Below the pieces are notes generated by a model, which was given only the letters and a program-made list of their open reading frames with translations, did no database searches and had not been told where the DNA came from. Below are positions 17,260 through 25,006 of a stretch of DNA of 40,480 bases, piece after piece. The stretch covers positions 1-40,480 of the forward strand of contig JAFGNZ010000287.1 in the NCBI GenBank assembly GCA_016926755.1, read 5' to 3'. The stretch is from Myxococcaceae bacterium (GTDB lineage: Bacteria; Myxococcota; Myxococcia; Myxococcales; Myxococcaceae). Numbering within the stretch: position 1 is the first letter of the stretch; every line of letters starts with the position of its first letter. Position numbers and translations under genes: made by a program.

Positions 17260-18640
17260 TGCGCGAGAGCCCGGCGGCCCCCGCCACCGGCTCCACCCGG
17301 AATTGCGCCTCGAGTCCCCGCAGCGCCATCACCGTGGCCGCCAGCCCATGGCCCCCGTGCGCCGCCCATCCCGGCAGGAACAGCAGACCCCCGGCGCCGG
17401 GGACAGCGGGCCGAGCCTCCTCCCCCCTCGGCGGCGCCACGTCCGCGTGCACCGTGATGGCCAGCGTCACCCGCGGCGGGGACAAGCGCTGGCCGGCGTG
17501 CTCCAGCAGCCCCAGGGCCGCGACCAGCACCCTTCCCCTCACGGCCTGCTCCTCGGCCACGCCCTCCGGCAGCGGCGCCGTCGCCAGCAGGCAGCCCGCC
17601 CCATCCACCCTCACCTCCAGCCCGACTTCGCGCGCAACCCCGCCCGCGCGCTCCAGCAGCGCATCCAGCCGCTCCAGCGCGGCGGCATCCGGCTCCCCTT
17701 CCACCTGCGCCTCCACGTAGAGCGCCACCGCCCGCTCCTCGCGCGCCGGGCCTTGTCCCCCCTGCACCGCGCGCCGCAGATCCTCCAGCAGCGTGTCCAC
17801 GTCCGGATAGCGCTCCTCCCGCCGCTTCTGGAGACACCGGTGCACCACCGCATCCAGCGCGGCCGGCACCGGGGCGCGCTCGCTCACCCGCGGAGGAGGC
17901 GCGTGCAGGTGCTGCTCCTCCACCTCGTGCGAGGTGCTCCCCTGGAAGGGCGGCTGCCCGGAGACGAGTTGGAAGAGGAGCACGCCCATCGCGTACAGGT
18001 CCGTTCGTACGTCGGGGAGCTCTGCGCGAATCTGCTCCGGCGCCATGGTCAGCGGCGTGCCGAGCACCGCGCCGGTCTGCGTCAGCGTAGAGGCGCCCGG
18101 CGCCCCCGGGGACAGCCCCTTGGCCACCCCGAAGTCCACCAGCTTCACCAGGGCCGCCTCTCCCCCTCGCTGCAGGCGCATCACGTTCTGCACCTTCAGA
18201 TCCCGGTGCACCACGCCCGCCCCATGCGCGGCCCGGAGCGCGGCGCCCACCTGCTCCAGCACCTCGAGCGCCTCGCGAGCGGAGAGCGGCCCTCGTGCGG
18301 CGAGCTCGGCGGCGAGATCCCTCCCCTCCAGCCACTCCATGGCGATGAAGGGCCGGCCGTCCGCCAGCTCCCCATACCCGAGCACCTCGACGATGTGCGG
18401 GTGCCGCAGCCGCTGGAGGGTGGCCGCCTCACGCCGGAAGCGGCGCAGCGCGGTGCTGGTCGCGGTGAACAGCGAGTGCAAAACCTTCAGCGCGGCAGGC
18501 ACCCCGGTGCGTGCCTCCCTCGCGCGGTACAGGGTGGAGACAGGCCCCCGGTAGTGGAGACGCTCCACCACCCAGCCGCCCACCAGCGCTCCCGGGGACA
18601 GCTCCTCGCCATAGAGCGACTCCTCCCCGCCAGGTGCCAT
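17243..18640 (-). CDS. Ser/Thr protein kinase with degenerate cyclase-like C-terminal region
   Basis: 465 residues; phosphorylates proteins on Ser/Thr. Kinase domain ~20-285: Lys52 (AALKVL), Asp147 in HRDLKVQN, Asp169 in DFG, and the APE motif as MAPEQI. The glycine-rich loop is unusual (HYRGPVSTLYRA, one glycine instead of GxGxxG). There is no membrane helix, so it should be cytoplasmic. The C-terminal ~160 residues (ALYVEAQVEGE, ERAGGVAREVGLEVRVDGAGCLLA, RVTLAITVHADVA) have the rhythm of a class III cyclase fold without its metal aspartates; this is a weak inference. It starts 18 nt after the lipoprotein gene on the same strand, so they form an operon. Its gene converges on the FHA activator. 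Confidence 0.93.
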   Translation of the reverse strand: MAPGGEESLYGEELSPGALVGGWVVERLHYRGPVSTLYRAREARTGVPAALKVLHSLFTATSTALRRFRREAATLQRLRHPHIVEVLGYGELADGRPFIAMEWLEGRDLAAELAARGPLSAREALEVLEQVGAALRAAHGAGVVHRDLKVQNVMRLQRGGEAALVKLVDFGVAKGLSPGAPGASTLTQTGAVLGTPLTMAPEQIRAELPDVRTDLYAMGVLLFQLVSGQPPFQGSTSHEVEEQHLHAPPPRVSERAPVPAALDAVVHRCLQKRREERYPDVDTLLEDLRRAVQGGQGPAREERAVALYVEAQVEGEPDAAALERLDALLERAGGVAREVGLEVRVDGAGCLLATAPLPEGVAEEQAVRGRVLVAALGLLEHAGQRLSPPRVTLAITVHADVAPPRGEEARPAVPGAGGLLFLPGWAAHGGHGLAATVMALRGLEAQFRVEPVAGAAGLSRITGRR

Positions 18641-18658
18641 GCGCTCCTTGTAGCCCGC

Positions 18659-20095
18659 CTACTTCCGCGCGCACAGATCGGACGAGCCACTCCCGCCCAC
18701 CACATCACAGGCCCCGTGGAGGTACACGGTGACGGGCTCCTTCCACAGCTGGCCCGTGGTGTCCCGGCAGTCCTGGTAGTCCCCGTCACCGACGACCTGA
18801 GGCCCATCGTCCGTCATGCACTTCGAGCTCGGGTAGGAGGGTTTGGCCGGATTCAGGCAGGCCCCGGCCACCGTGGCGGCGCAGTTGGAGCCCGAGGCGG
18901 GCAGCGCGCACACCCGGTGGGTGGCGTTGGCCGCGCTGTTCGCCCACGCGCTGTCGTAGCAGGAGAACATCCGCCGGTACACCGAGCCATCCACCACCTG
19001 ATCCCGGCCGATCACCTTGCCGTCGCGCACCACGATCTCCACCGCCAGGGCGCTCGGATCGAAGATCGTCCCGTAGAAGGCCCCCTCTCTCAGGCGGAAG
19101 ACCTGCGCCTCGGAGAGGCGGTAGCTGGCGGGGGCCTCGACCTGCACCGTCGCCGTCGCCGACAGGTTGCTCTCGTAGGGCGCCGTCATCACGCTGAAGT
19201 ATCCCGCCGCGGGGCAGGTGAACGACACCGCCGGAGCCGTGGTGGAGCAGCTGCCCTCGCTCTGCGCCAGGAGGCGCGGTCCGCCGTCATCACAGCCGGC
19301 GATGTCCTCGCACACCCGCACCACCGTCCGCCCGCTGCTGGAGCCCAGCGCCGAGCCCGTGCACATGTCGGGCGCGTGGCCTCCCGCCCCCAGCCGCACC
19401 GTCTCCCCTGGATCGCACGAGCCGATGGCGTCCACCTCCCAGCCACAGTTGCGCTGCATGCCCAGGGTGTTCGTCGCGCAGGAGTAGAAGCTGTCCAGCC
19501 GCTGCGAGGTGGAGGGATCGTACTCGGTGGGGCGCGTCACCAGCTCCAGCCCGAAGGCGGCCGGAGAGCTCGGGTGCTCCCCCCGGGCCGACAGCTCCAC
19601 CCGCTTGCCGAAGGCGTTGTTGCGCGCCAGGAGGCAGGAGGACACCCGCTCCAGGCACGCCTGCGAAGGCGGTTGCGTGGCCCACTCGGTGCAGAGGCCC
19701 ATCTTCCCGCGCCACACCTCGTTGGTCCCCGTCAGGGGGTTCCTCCACGCCAGGTTCTGTCCGGTCGCCAGCGCGCAGCTCACCAGGTACGGCATGAACG
19801 CCTGCGCGTTCGGATCCCGGAGCTGGTTCTGGATGTAGGGATCTCCCGGCGGGTTGAAGAGCGTCGTCAGGGGCGTGCTCCCCAGCATCTGGTTGGCCAC
19901 CCTGTTCGTGGAGAGCGCGTTGAAGATGAGCGCCTGCGTGGTGAGCGAGTTGGGGATCCGGATCGCCTCCTCTCGCGTCTCCCACCCACCCTCCACCTCT
20001 TCCGGCAAAGCGGGCCCGCAGCCCCCGAGAGCGATCAGCAGCGAGGCTCCCAGGCCGCGGATGCACAGCTGTGAGCAACGAGCACGAACCGTCAT
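18659..20095 (-). CDS. Cysteine-rich predicted lipoprotein, unknown function
   Basis: 478 residues from ATG 20095, chosen because GGAGG lies about 6 nt upstream and because a lipoprotein signal follows directly (LGASLLIALGGC, Cys26). The frame is open further upstream, but that part is not protein-like. The body contains about 20 cysteines, suggesting disulfide-bonded folding outside the cytoplasm. Residues ~35-200 contain ALIFNALSTNRVANQ and LTTLFNPPGDPYIQ; a later ~100-residue segment (GSCDPGETVRLGAGG to VRVCEDIAGCDDG) looks like a small beta-sandwich. No family was recognised, although similar proteins occur in myxobacteria. It is the first gene of an operon with the 465-residue kinase, preceded by a sigma-54-like promoter. 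A role as surface sensor or exported effector of that kinase pathway is possible but unproven. Confidence 0.8.
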   Translation of the reverse strand: MTVRARCSQLCIRGLGASLLIALGGCGPALPEEVEGGWETREEAIRIPNSLTTQALIFNALSTNRVANQMLGSTPLTTLFNPPGDPYIQNQLRDPNAQAFMPYLVSCALATGQNLAWRNPLTGTNEVWRGKMGLCTEWATQPPSQACLERVSSCLLARNNAFGKRVELSARGEHPSSPAAFGLELVTRPTEYDPSTSQRLDSFYSCATNTLGMQRNCGWEVDAIGSCDPGETVRLGAGGHAPDMCTGSALGSSSGRTVVRVCEDIAGCDDGGPRLLAQSEGSCSTTAPAVSFTCPAAGYFSVMTAPYESNLSATATVQVEAPASYRLSEAQVFRLREGAFYGTIFDPSALAVEIVVRDGKVIGRDQVVDGSVYRRMFSCYDSAWANSAANATHRVCALPASGSNCAATVAGACLNPAKPSYPSSKCMTDDGPQVVGDGDYQDCRDTTGQLWKEPVTVYLHGACDVVGGSGSSDLCARK

Positions 20096-20137
20096 GAGAC
20101 TTCCTCCGATGGGTTCCGGCGATGCTGCAAATCGCGG

Positions 20138-20156
20138 AAAGCACGTAGCGGGCCAA
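20138..20156 (-). promoter_or_regulatory. Sigma-54-type (-24/-12) promoter candidate
   Basis: On the minus strand the site reads TTGGCCCG, four bases, then GTGCTTT. The invariant GG (-24) and GC (-12) are separated by exactly 10 nt, and it differs from TGGCACG-N4-TTGCW at one position in each half. The predicted transcript starts near 20129, giving a leader of about 35 nt before ATG 20095. Confidence 0.6.
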
Positions 20157-20252
20157 CGCTCGGGACAAACGAGCCCGAGGGGCAGCAGGCCCCTGGCCCT
20201 CGCGCTGTAGCGAGCCATGTCACAGCCGGGCGCCCGGTTGTGACGGCGCGCG

Positions 20253-23200
20253 CTACACCCCTCCCAGCTCCCCGCGCAGGGCCTCGAGGCGGACCCGCCA
20301 CAGGGGCGCCCCCTCGACGGCCCGATCGGCTCGGGCGAGCCACTGCCGTGCCTCCTCCGCGCACCCCGCGCGCAGCGCCCCTCGGGTTGCCTGGAGCAGG
20401 ATCTCTGCCATCTCATCGGCCGAGGCGCACTCCCCGGCGCCCTCCACCAGGGTCCGCCACGCCTCCCCCGTCCGCGCCGCCCCCATCTCCACCTCGCTCA
20501 CCTCCAGCTCCACCAGCCTCCTCATGATCGCCGTGGGCGGCAGGGACTCCGGCGGACAGTGCGCCTCGATCCACCGCAGCTGCCGGGCCGCCTCCGCCGT
20601 GTCCCCGGCCGCCATGGCGATCCGGGCGATGAGCAGGGCATCCATCGGCACCGGGTGCTCCCGGAAGAAGCGAACGCCCAGCTCGTGCGCGCGGCGCGCC
20701 AGCGGCAGCGCCTCCTCCAGTTGGCCCTGCATGTAGAGCACCTCGGCCAGGTTGAAGGTGGACCAGCGCTCCACCTGGGCGTGGCCCAGCTCGCGGCCCA
20801 GCGCCATGGCACCGCGCAGATCCGCCTCCATCCGCGCCACCTCCCCCAGCTTGAGCCACAGCAGCACGCGCGCCGTACGGGTGGCCGCCAGGTGCAGGGA
20901 ATCGCCCGCCTCCTCGCAGCGGGCGAGCGCCTCCTCGAAGCGCGCGGCGGCCTCCGCGGTCCGGTCCAGGAAGGTCAGGGCCGAGCCCTGCATCGCCAGG
21001 GCCACCACGAGCGTCTCGTGATCCTTCGCCAGCTCCGCGCCCTCGGCCGCCGAGCGGAGGACTCGCGCCGCGGCCTCCCACTCGCCCAGGCGGACGTGCA
21101 GCCGGCCCCGCGCCAGCGTGCAGCGCAGCGACAGGCGCGGATCATCCAGCCGCGCGATGCGCTCCATCGCCTCGCGCGTGCACGCCGAGGAGCCCTCCAC
21201 GTCCTCCATCCAGTCCCGCGCCGTGGCCTCCTCCAGCAGCAGATCCACCACCAGCGCCTCATCCCCCAGGGCCTCGGCCAGCACGCGCGCGGCGGACAGA
21301 TCCGCCAGCCCCTCGCGGAAGAGCTGGAGCCGGTGGCGCACCCGGCCGCGGCCCGCCAGCGCTCGCGAGCGGAGGGCCTGCTCCGCCTCGGGCAGCAGCG
21401 TGAGGGCGCGCGTATAGGACTGCTCCGCCTCCACCAGCAGGTGGGTGCCCCGAGCCTCCTCCGCCAGCGCGAGGAAGGCCTTGGCGGCCTCGAGGTGCGC
21501 GCCACAGCCCGCGGCGTGGTGCGCGCGGCGGCGTCGCACGGCCGGGCCCTCGCCCTCGAGGGAGCGCAGGGCGGCGGCGTGCAGGGCCCGGCGCGTGGAG
21601 GGAGGCGACGTCGCCTCCAGGGCTTCGCGCAGCAAGGGGTGCCGGAAGGAGAAGCGCTCCTGGCCCACCGGGCGCAGCAGCCCCGCGCGGACCAGGCGGG
21701 CCAGCCCTGCCCCCGCGTCCCATGAGGCCACCCGCTCCACCTCCTCCCGGGCATCGAGCCGCCGCAGCGCCCCATCCACCCGGGCCACCTCCACCTCGTT
21801 CCCCAGCACCGCGCACAGCCGCGCCAGCACCTGGTGCACCTCGGGGAGCTCGGCGAGCGCGCGCGTGGCCAGCCGCTCGAAGAGCGGCGTCACCGAGACA
21901 TCCAGCAGCGCATCCGGGGCGAGGTACCACCCGCCTCCAGGCGAGGCGCGCAGCGCTCCCGCCGCCCGCAGCGCCCCCGTCAGCTCCACCAGCGACAGCG
22001 GCACCCCCTGGGCCAGTTGCTCCAGGCGCACCAGGACCGGCTCGGGGATGAGCTCGACGGGGCGCAGCAGGTGGAGGAGGAGCGCGCGGCTGGCCTCGGG
22101 GGCCAGCGGCGTCAGCGCGTGGCGGGACACGTGGGCGCTGCGCTCGCCGAAGTGGGGGCGCAGGCCCAGCAGGGCGGGACGTCCCGCCACGCAGATCCAC
22201 AAGGGTGCCCGGGCCCCGGCCAGCGTCGCCAGCTCCAGCATGTCCAGGCTGGCGGGATCCGCCAGGTGCGCGTCGTCCAGCAGCAGCACCTGGGGGCGCT
22301 CCCGCGCGCGCTCGCGGAGGCGCTCGGCCAGGGCGCGGGCGGCGGCGTGGCGCTGAGCCCCCGATGAAGCCAGAGCCACGGCCGGGCGAGGCGTGGCCTC
22401 GGCGGAGGCAGCGCTCCTCAAGGCCTGGAGCAGCGCATCCGGCGTGGAGGCGTCCGGCGGCAGGGCGCGGAGGCGCAGCACCCGGGCCCTCCCCTCTGCC
22501 TCCCACCTCTCGGCGAGGGCCTCCAGCAGCCGGCTCTTCCCGTAGCCCACATCGCCGGTGAGGACACAGAGGCCCGGCACGCCCGTGGCCAGGCAGCGGG
22601 CTCCCTCTTCATACAATGTCCCCACCAGCGCCTCGCGCCCCACCAGGGGCGGAGCCTCGGAGCTCGGGGGCGCGGCCCCGCCGTCGCGAACCAGCAGGTG
22701 CACGCCGCCGGGCCCCACGCGCGTGGCGCTCGCCTCCAGGCGCGACAGGGCCTCGGCGCTCACCCGCACCTCCCCCTTCAGGAGCTCCAGCGGCCACCAG
22801 GCTTCGGGAGCCTCGAGGGCCGCACCCGCCACGCGGGTGGTGACGGCGCCGGGGCGCACGTAGAGCTCGGCAAGGTGGAGGATCGCCGCGGCCTCCGCTT
22901 CCTCGACCAGCCTCCGCGCGGCGAGGACGGCGGCTCGCAGGCTGGCCTCGGCCGACAGCGGCTCCGGGAAGACGACGACGTAGCCCCCAGCTCGCGTCCG
23001 AGCGAGCGCGCCCCCATGAGGCTCGATGGCCGCGAGCAGCGCATCGACGGGCGCGGGGCTCCGGATCCCCAGCAGCGCCACGGGCCGCACGCCCGCGCCG
23101 GAGGCCAAGGGGACGGAGGGACGGGGGGCCATGTCCAGCACGGCGGGCGCGGTGAGCTGGCACGCGGCCTCGAAGGCGGCGAGCACGTCCCCAGCGCGGG

Positions 23201-24074
23201 CGAAGCGCTCTGCGGGAGCCTTGGCCAGACACCGCCGCAGCACCTCGTCGAGCGCGGGGGGCACGGCGGCGCGCTCCGAGACGCGCGGCGGGCGCAGGCT
23301 GACGTGGCCATGGCGGATCTCGTCCGCGCCGCCGGTGAAGGGCGGCGCTCCGGTCAGCAGCTCGAAGAGGAGGATGCCGAGCGCATAGATGTCGGCGGCA
23401 GCCCCGGCCTCGCGCGCATCCAGGCACTGCTCGGGCGCCATGTAGACGGGGGTGCCGAGCCGCTGGCCCGCGCGGGTGATGTCGGCGGAGTCCTCGGCCG
23501 GGCCCTCACGGGGGGGCTCGAGGAAGCGCGCGAGCCCGAAGTCGAGGAGGCTGAGCGCGCCGCCCTCCCGCAGGAAGACGTTCTCCGGCTTCAGGTCGCG
23601 GTGGGCCAGCCCGGCGCCGTGCACACGCTCCAGCGCCGAGCACAACCCGGCGAGCAGCTCGCGCACCCGGGGCACGGAGGCGGCACCGGCGCCTGGGAGC
23701 GTGGCCATCCACGCGGCGAGCGTCTGCCCTCGCAGCACCTCCAGCACCAGGAAGGGACGGCCCCCCGCGGTGCCGTGCTGGAGCAGCTCGGGCACGGTGG
23801 GAGGGCCAATCCGACGCAGCGCCGCGGCCTCGCGGGCGAAGCGCTCATGATGAGGCCCCAGGCCCACCTTGAGCGCCACCTCGCCCCCATCCCCTTCGCG
23901 GTACGCGGTGAAGACGTGGGAGAAGCCCCCCGAGCCCAACAAGGAAGCGCCGCGCAGCCCAGGCACATCCGGGAGCAGAGACGGCTCGGGCGGAGAGGCG
24001 AGCGGAGAGTGCGCGCCATGCACGGGGCACACCGCCCCCTCAATGAGACGACGGTGGCAGGCCGGACAACGCAT
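20253..24074 (-). CDS. Ser/Thr kinase-AAA ATPase-TPR signalling protein (PknK-like)
   Basis: 1273 residues. It begins with a short zinc-ribbon-like motif (Cys3, Cys6, Cys16, His19). The kinase domain spans ~35-300: GSGGFSHVF loop, Asp160 in HRDLKPEN, Asp178 in DFG, MAPEQC. Residues ~320-480 look like a degenerate class III cyclase-type fold (PVALLGIRSPAPVDALL, GGALARTRAGGYVVVF). A STAND/AAA-type ATPase follows: LVGREALV, Walker A GDVGYGKS with Lys513, Walker B VLLLDDAH with Asp600 and Asp601. The C-terminal ~450 residues are helical TPR-like repeats for protein binding (FEEALARCEEAGDSLHLAATR and similar). Such proteins couple ligand or partner binding to kinase output. It diverges from the DUF2378 gene and ends 157 bp before the lipoprotein/kinase operon on the same strand. 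Confidence 0.93.
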   Translation of the reverse strand: MRCPACHRRLIEGAVCPVHGAHSPLASPPEPSLLPDVPGLRGASLLGSGGFSHVFTAYREGDGGEVALKVGLGPHHERFAREAAALRRIGPPTVPELLQHGTAGGRPFLVLEVLRGQTLAAWMATLPGAGAASVPRVRELLAGLCSALERVHGAGLAHRDLKPENVFLREGGALSLLDFGLARFLEPPREGPAEDSADITRAGQRLGTPVYMAPEQCLDAREAGAAADIYALGILLFELLTGAPPFTGGADEIRHGHVSLRPPRVSERAAVPPALDEVLRRCLAKAPAERFARAGDVLAAFEAACQLTAPAVLDMAPRPSVPLASGAGVRPVALLGIRSPAPVDALLAAIEPHGGALARTRAGGYVVVFPEPLSAEASLRAAVLAARRLVEEAEAAAILHLAELYVRPGAVTTRVAGAALEAPEAWWPLELLKGEVRVSAEALSRLEASATRVGPGGVHLLVRDGGAAPPSSEAPPLVGREALVGTLYEEGARCLATGVPGLCVLTGDVGYGKSRLLEALAERWEAEGRARVLRLRALPPDASTPDALLQALRSAASAEATPRPAVALASSGAQRHAAARALAERLRERARERPQVLLLDDAHLADPASLDMLELATLAGARAPLWICVAGRPALLGLRPHFGERSAHVSRHALTPLAPEASRALLLHLLRPVELIPEPVLVRLEQLAQGVPLSLVELTGALRAAGALRASPGGGWYLAPDALLDVSVTPLFERLATRALAELPEVHQVLARLCAVLGNEVEVARVDGALRRLDAREEVERVASWDAGAGLARLVRAGLLRPVGQERFSFRHPLLREALEATSPPSTRRALHAAALRSLEGEGPAVRRRRAHHAAGCGAHLEAAKAFLALAEEARGTHLLVEAEQSYTRALTLLPEAEQALRSRALAGRGRVRHRLQLFREGLADLSAARVLAEALGDEALVVDLLLEEATARDWMEDVEGSSACTREAMERIARLDDPRLSLRCTLARGRLHVRLGEWEAAARVLRSAAEGAELAKDHETLVVALAMQGSALTFLDRTAEAAARFEEALARCEEAGDSLHLAATRTARVLLWLKLGEVARMEADLRGAMALGRELGHAQVERWSTFNLAEVLYMQGQLEEALPLARRAHELGVRFFREHPVPMDALLIARIAMAAGDTAEAARQLRWIEAHCPPESLPPTAIMRRLVELEVSEVEMGAARTGEAWRTLVEGAGECASADEMAEILLQATRGALRAGCAEEARQWLARADRAVEGAPLWRVRLEALRGELGGV

Positions 24075-24315
24075 GGGCTCCCAGAAGGCTACCAGACCGG
24101 GACCAAGGTAGGAGCAGGTGTCCGTAGCGGAATTTTTCCCGCTGGTTAGAATCGCCGCCCTGCCTGATTTTACTGATTTTCACGCTAACGGAGACCCAGA
24201 CTCCACTCCCAGCGCTGGGCACCCCCACTGTCCGTTGCCCAGAGCGAAACACCACTGAACAACGTTTCACCACCGACTGAGCTTTCGTCCGCTCGGTCAT
24301 GTAGGGTGCGCCGCC
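24075..24315. promoter_or_regulatory. A/T-richer divergent promoter region between large kinase and DUF2378 genes
   Basis: 241 bp without a gene, less GC-rich than the surroundings from 24125 on. It contains a direct repeat ctgatttt at 24164-24171 and 24173-24180 (9-bp period), and an inverted pair gaaac (24246-24250) / gtttc (24264-24268) followed by a second CACCAC. No convincing -24/-12 or -35/-10 pair was found; the repeats are candidate regulator sites. Confidence 0.35.
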
Positions 24316-24939
24316 ATGACGCCAGAGAAGCTCGTTCACGCACAGACCGTAGAGGCGCTGTTCGTCCGTGCCTTCGAGAACCGCCTGACGCCCGCCTGTC
24401 GGGAGGCCCTCAAGCGGGCCGGGCTCGACCTGGACCGGAAGCTGAAGCGGTCCTACACGCTGGAGCAGTGGAAGGACTTCCTGCGGATCGCCGCGGCGCA
24501 CGTGTACGGGGGTGTGCCGGCCGAGGCCGCGTACTACTCGCTGGGTGGGCGCTTCATGGACGCGTGGTTCGGCACCTTCCTGGGGCGGGCCCTGCTGGGC
24601 ATGGCTCGCCTGGCGGGCCCCCGGAGGATGCTGCTGCGCGCGGGCCACGGCTTCCGCGCCGGCAACAACTTCAGCCAGGTGCGCCTCGTCGAGCGGGGGC
24701 CCACCTCGCTCGAGCTGGAGATGAATGACGTGCTGGCGGATCAGCCCACCTTCGCGGCGGGGCTGCTGGCCCGCGCGGTGGAGCTGGCCGGAGGCTGGCG
24801 CGTGGTGGCCATCCCCGAGGGCTTCGACGGGACGAAGTGCACCCTCCACATCCGCTGGTCCGAGGCCCCCGCCGTGGCCGGCCTCAACGACAGCGCCACG
24901 GCGGAGGAGCGAGCCTCCGCGCCACGCCCACGGGCGTGA
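24316..24939 (+). CDS. DUF2378 (TIGR02265) family protein, myxobacterial
   Basis: 207 residues, full length for this family, which is known almost only from Myxococcales and has many copies per genome. Visible family features: EALFVRAFENRLTP near the start, YTLEQWKDFLRIAAAHVYGG, the YYSLGGRFMDAWFGTFLGRALLG helix block, and a C-terminal alpha/beta part with FSQVRLVERGPTSLELEM. No enzyme motif or membrane segment is seen. The molecular role is unknown; members are often next to regulators, and this one diverges from the large kinase gene. A small ligand-binding or adaptor role is only a guess. The ATG at 24316 follows a short spacer with no strong ribosome-binding site. Confidence 0.88.
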   Translation: MTPEKLVHAQTVEALFVRAFENRLTPACREALKRAGLDLDRKLKRSYTLEQWKDFLRIAAAHVYGGVPAEAAYYSLGGRFMDAWFGTFLGRALLGMARLAGPRRMLLRAGHGFRAGNNFSQVRLVERGPTSLELEMNDVLADQPTFAAGLLARAVELAGGWRVVAIPEGFDGTKCTLHIRWSEAPAVAGLNDSATAEERASAPRPRA

Positions 24940-24955
24940 GCTGAGCCTCAGGGGT

Positions 24956-24971
24956 GGCTCCCGCGGGAGCC
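24956..24971. terminator. Bidirectional terminator between convergent genes
   Basis: ggctccc (24956-24962) and gggagcc (24965-24971) form a perfect GC-rich palindrome in the 67-bp gap between the DUF2378 gene and the DUF2314 gene. A strong hairpin is expected on either strand; there is no T-tract. Confidence 0.5.
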
Positions 24972-25006
24972 GCGCCCCAACACCGGGGGCGGGCCGGGCC
25001 GGGGGC

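Noticed and set aside
17303-20074. 923-codon plus-strand frame
   Set aside because: Shadow of the kinase and the lipoprotein genes; no domain signs, Arg/His-rich.
24130-24145. Sigma-54-like GC-N10-CC on the plus strand, read as a minus-strand promoter for the large kinase
   Set aside because: Only the two dinucleotides match; surrounding consensus bases do not.
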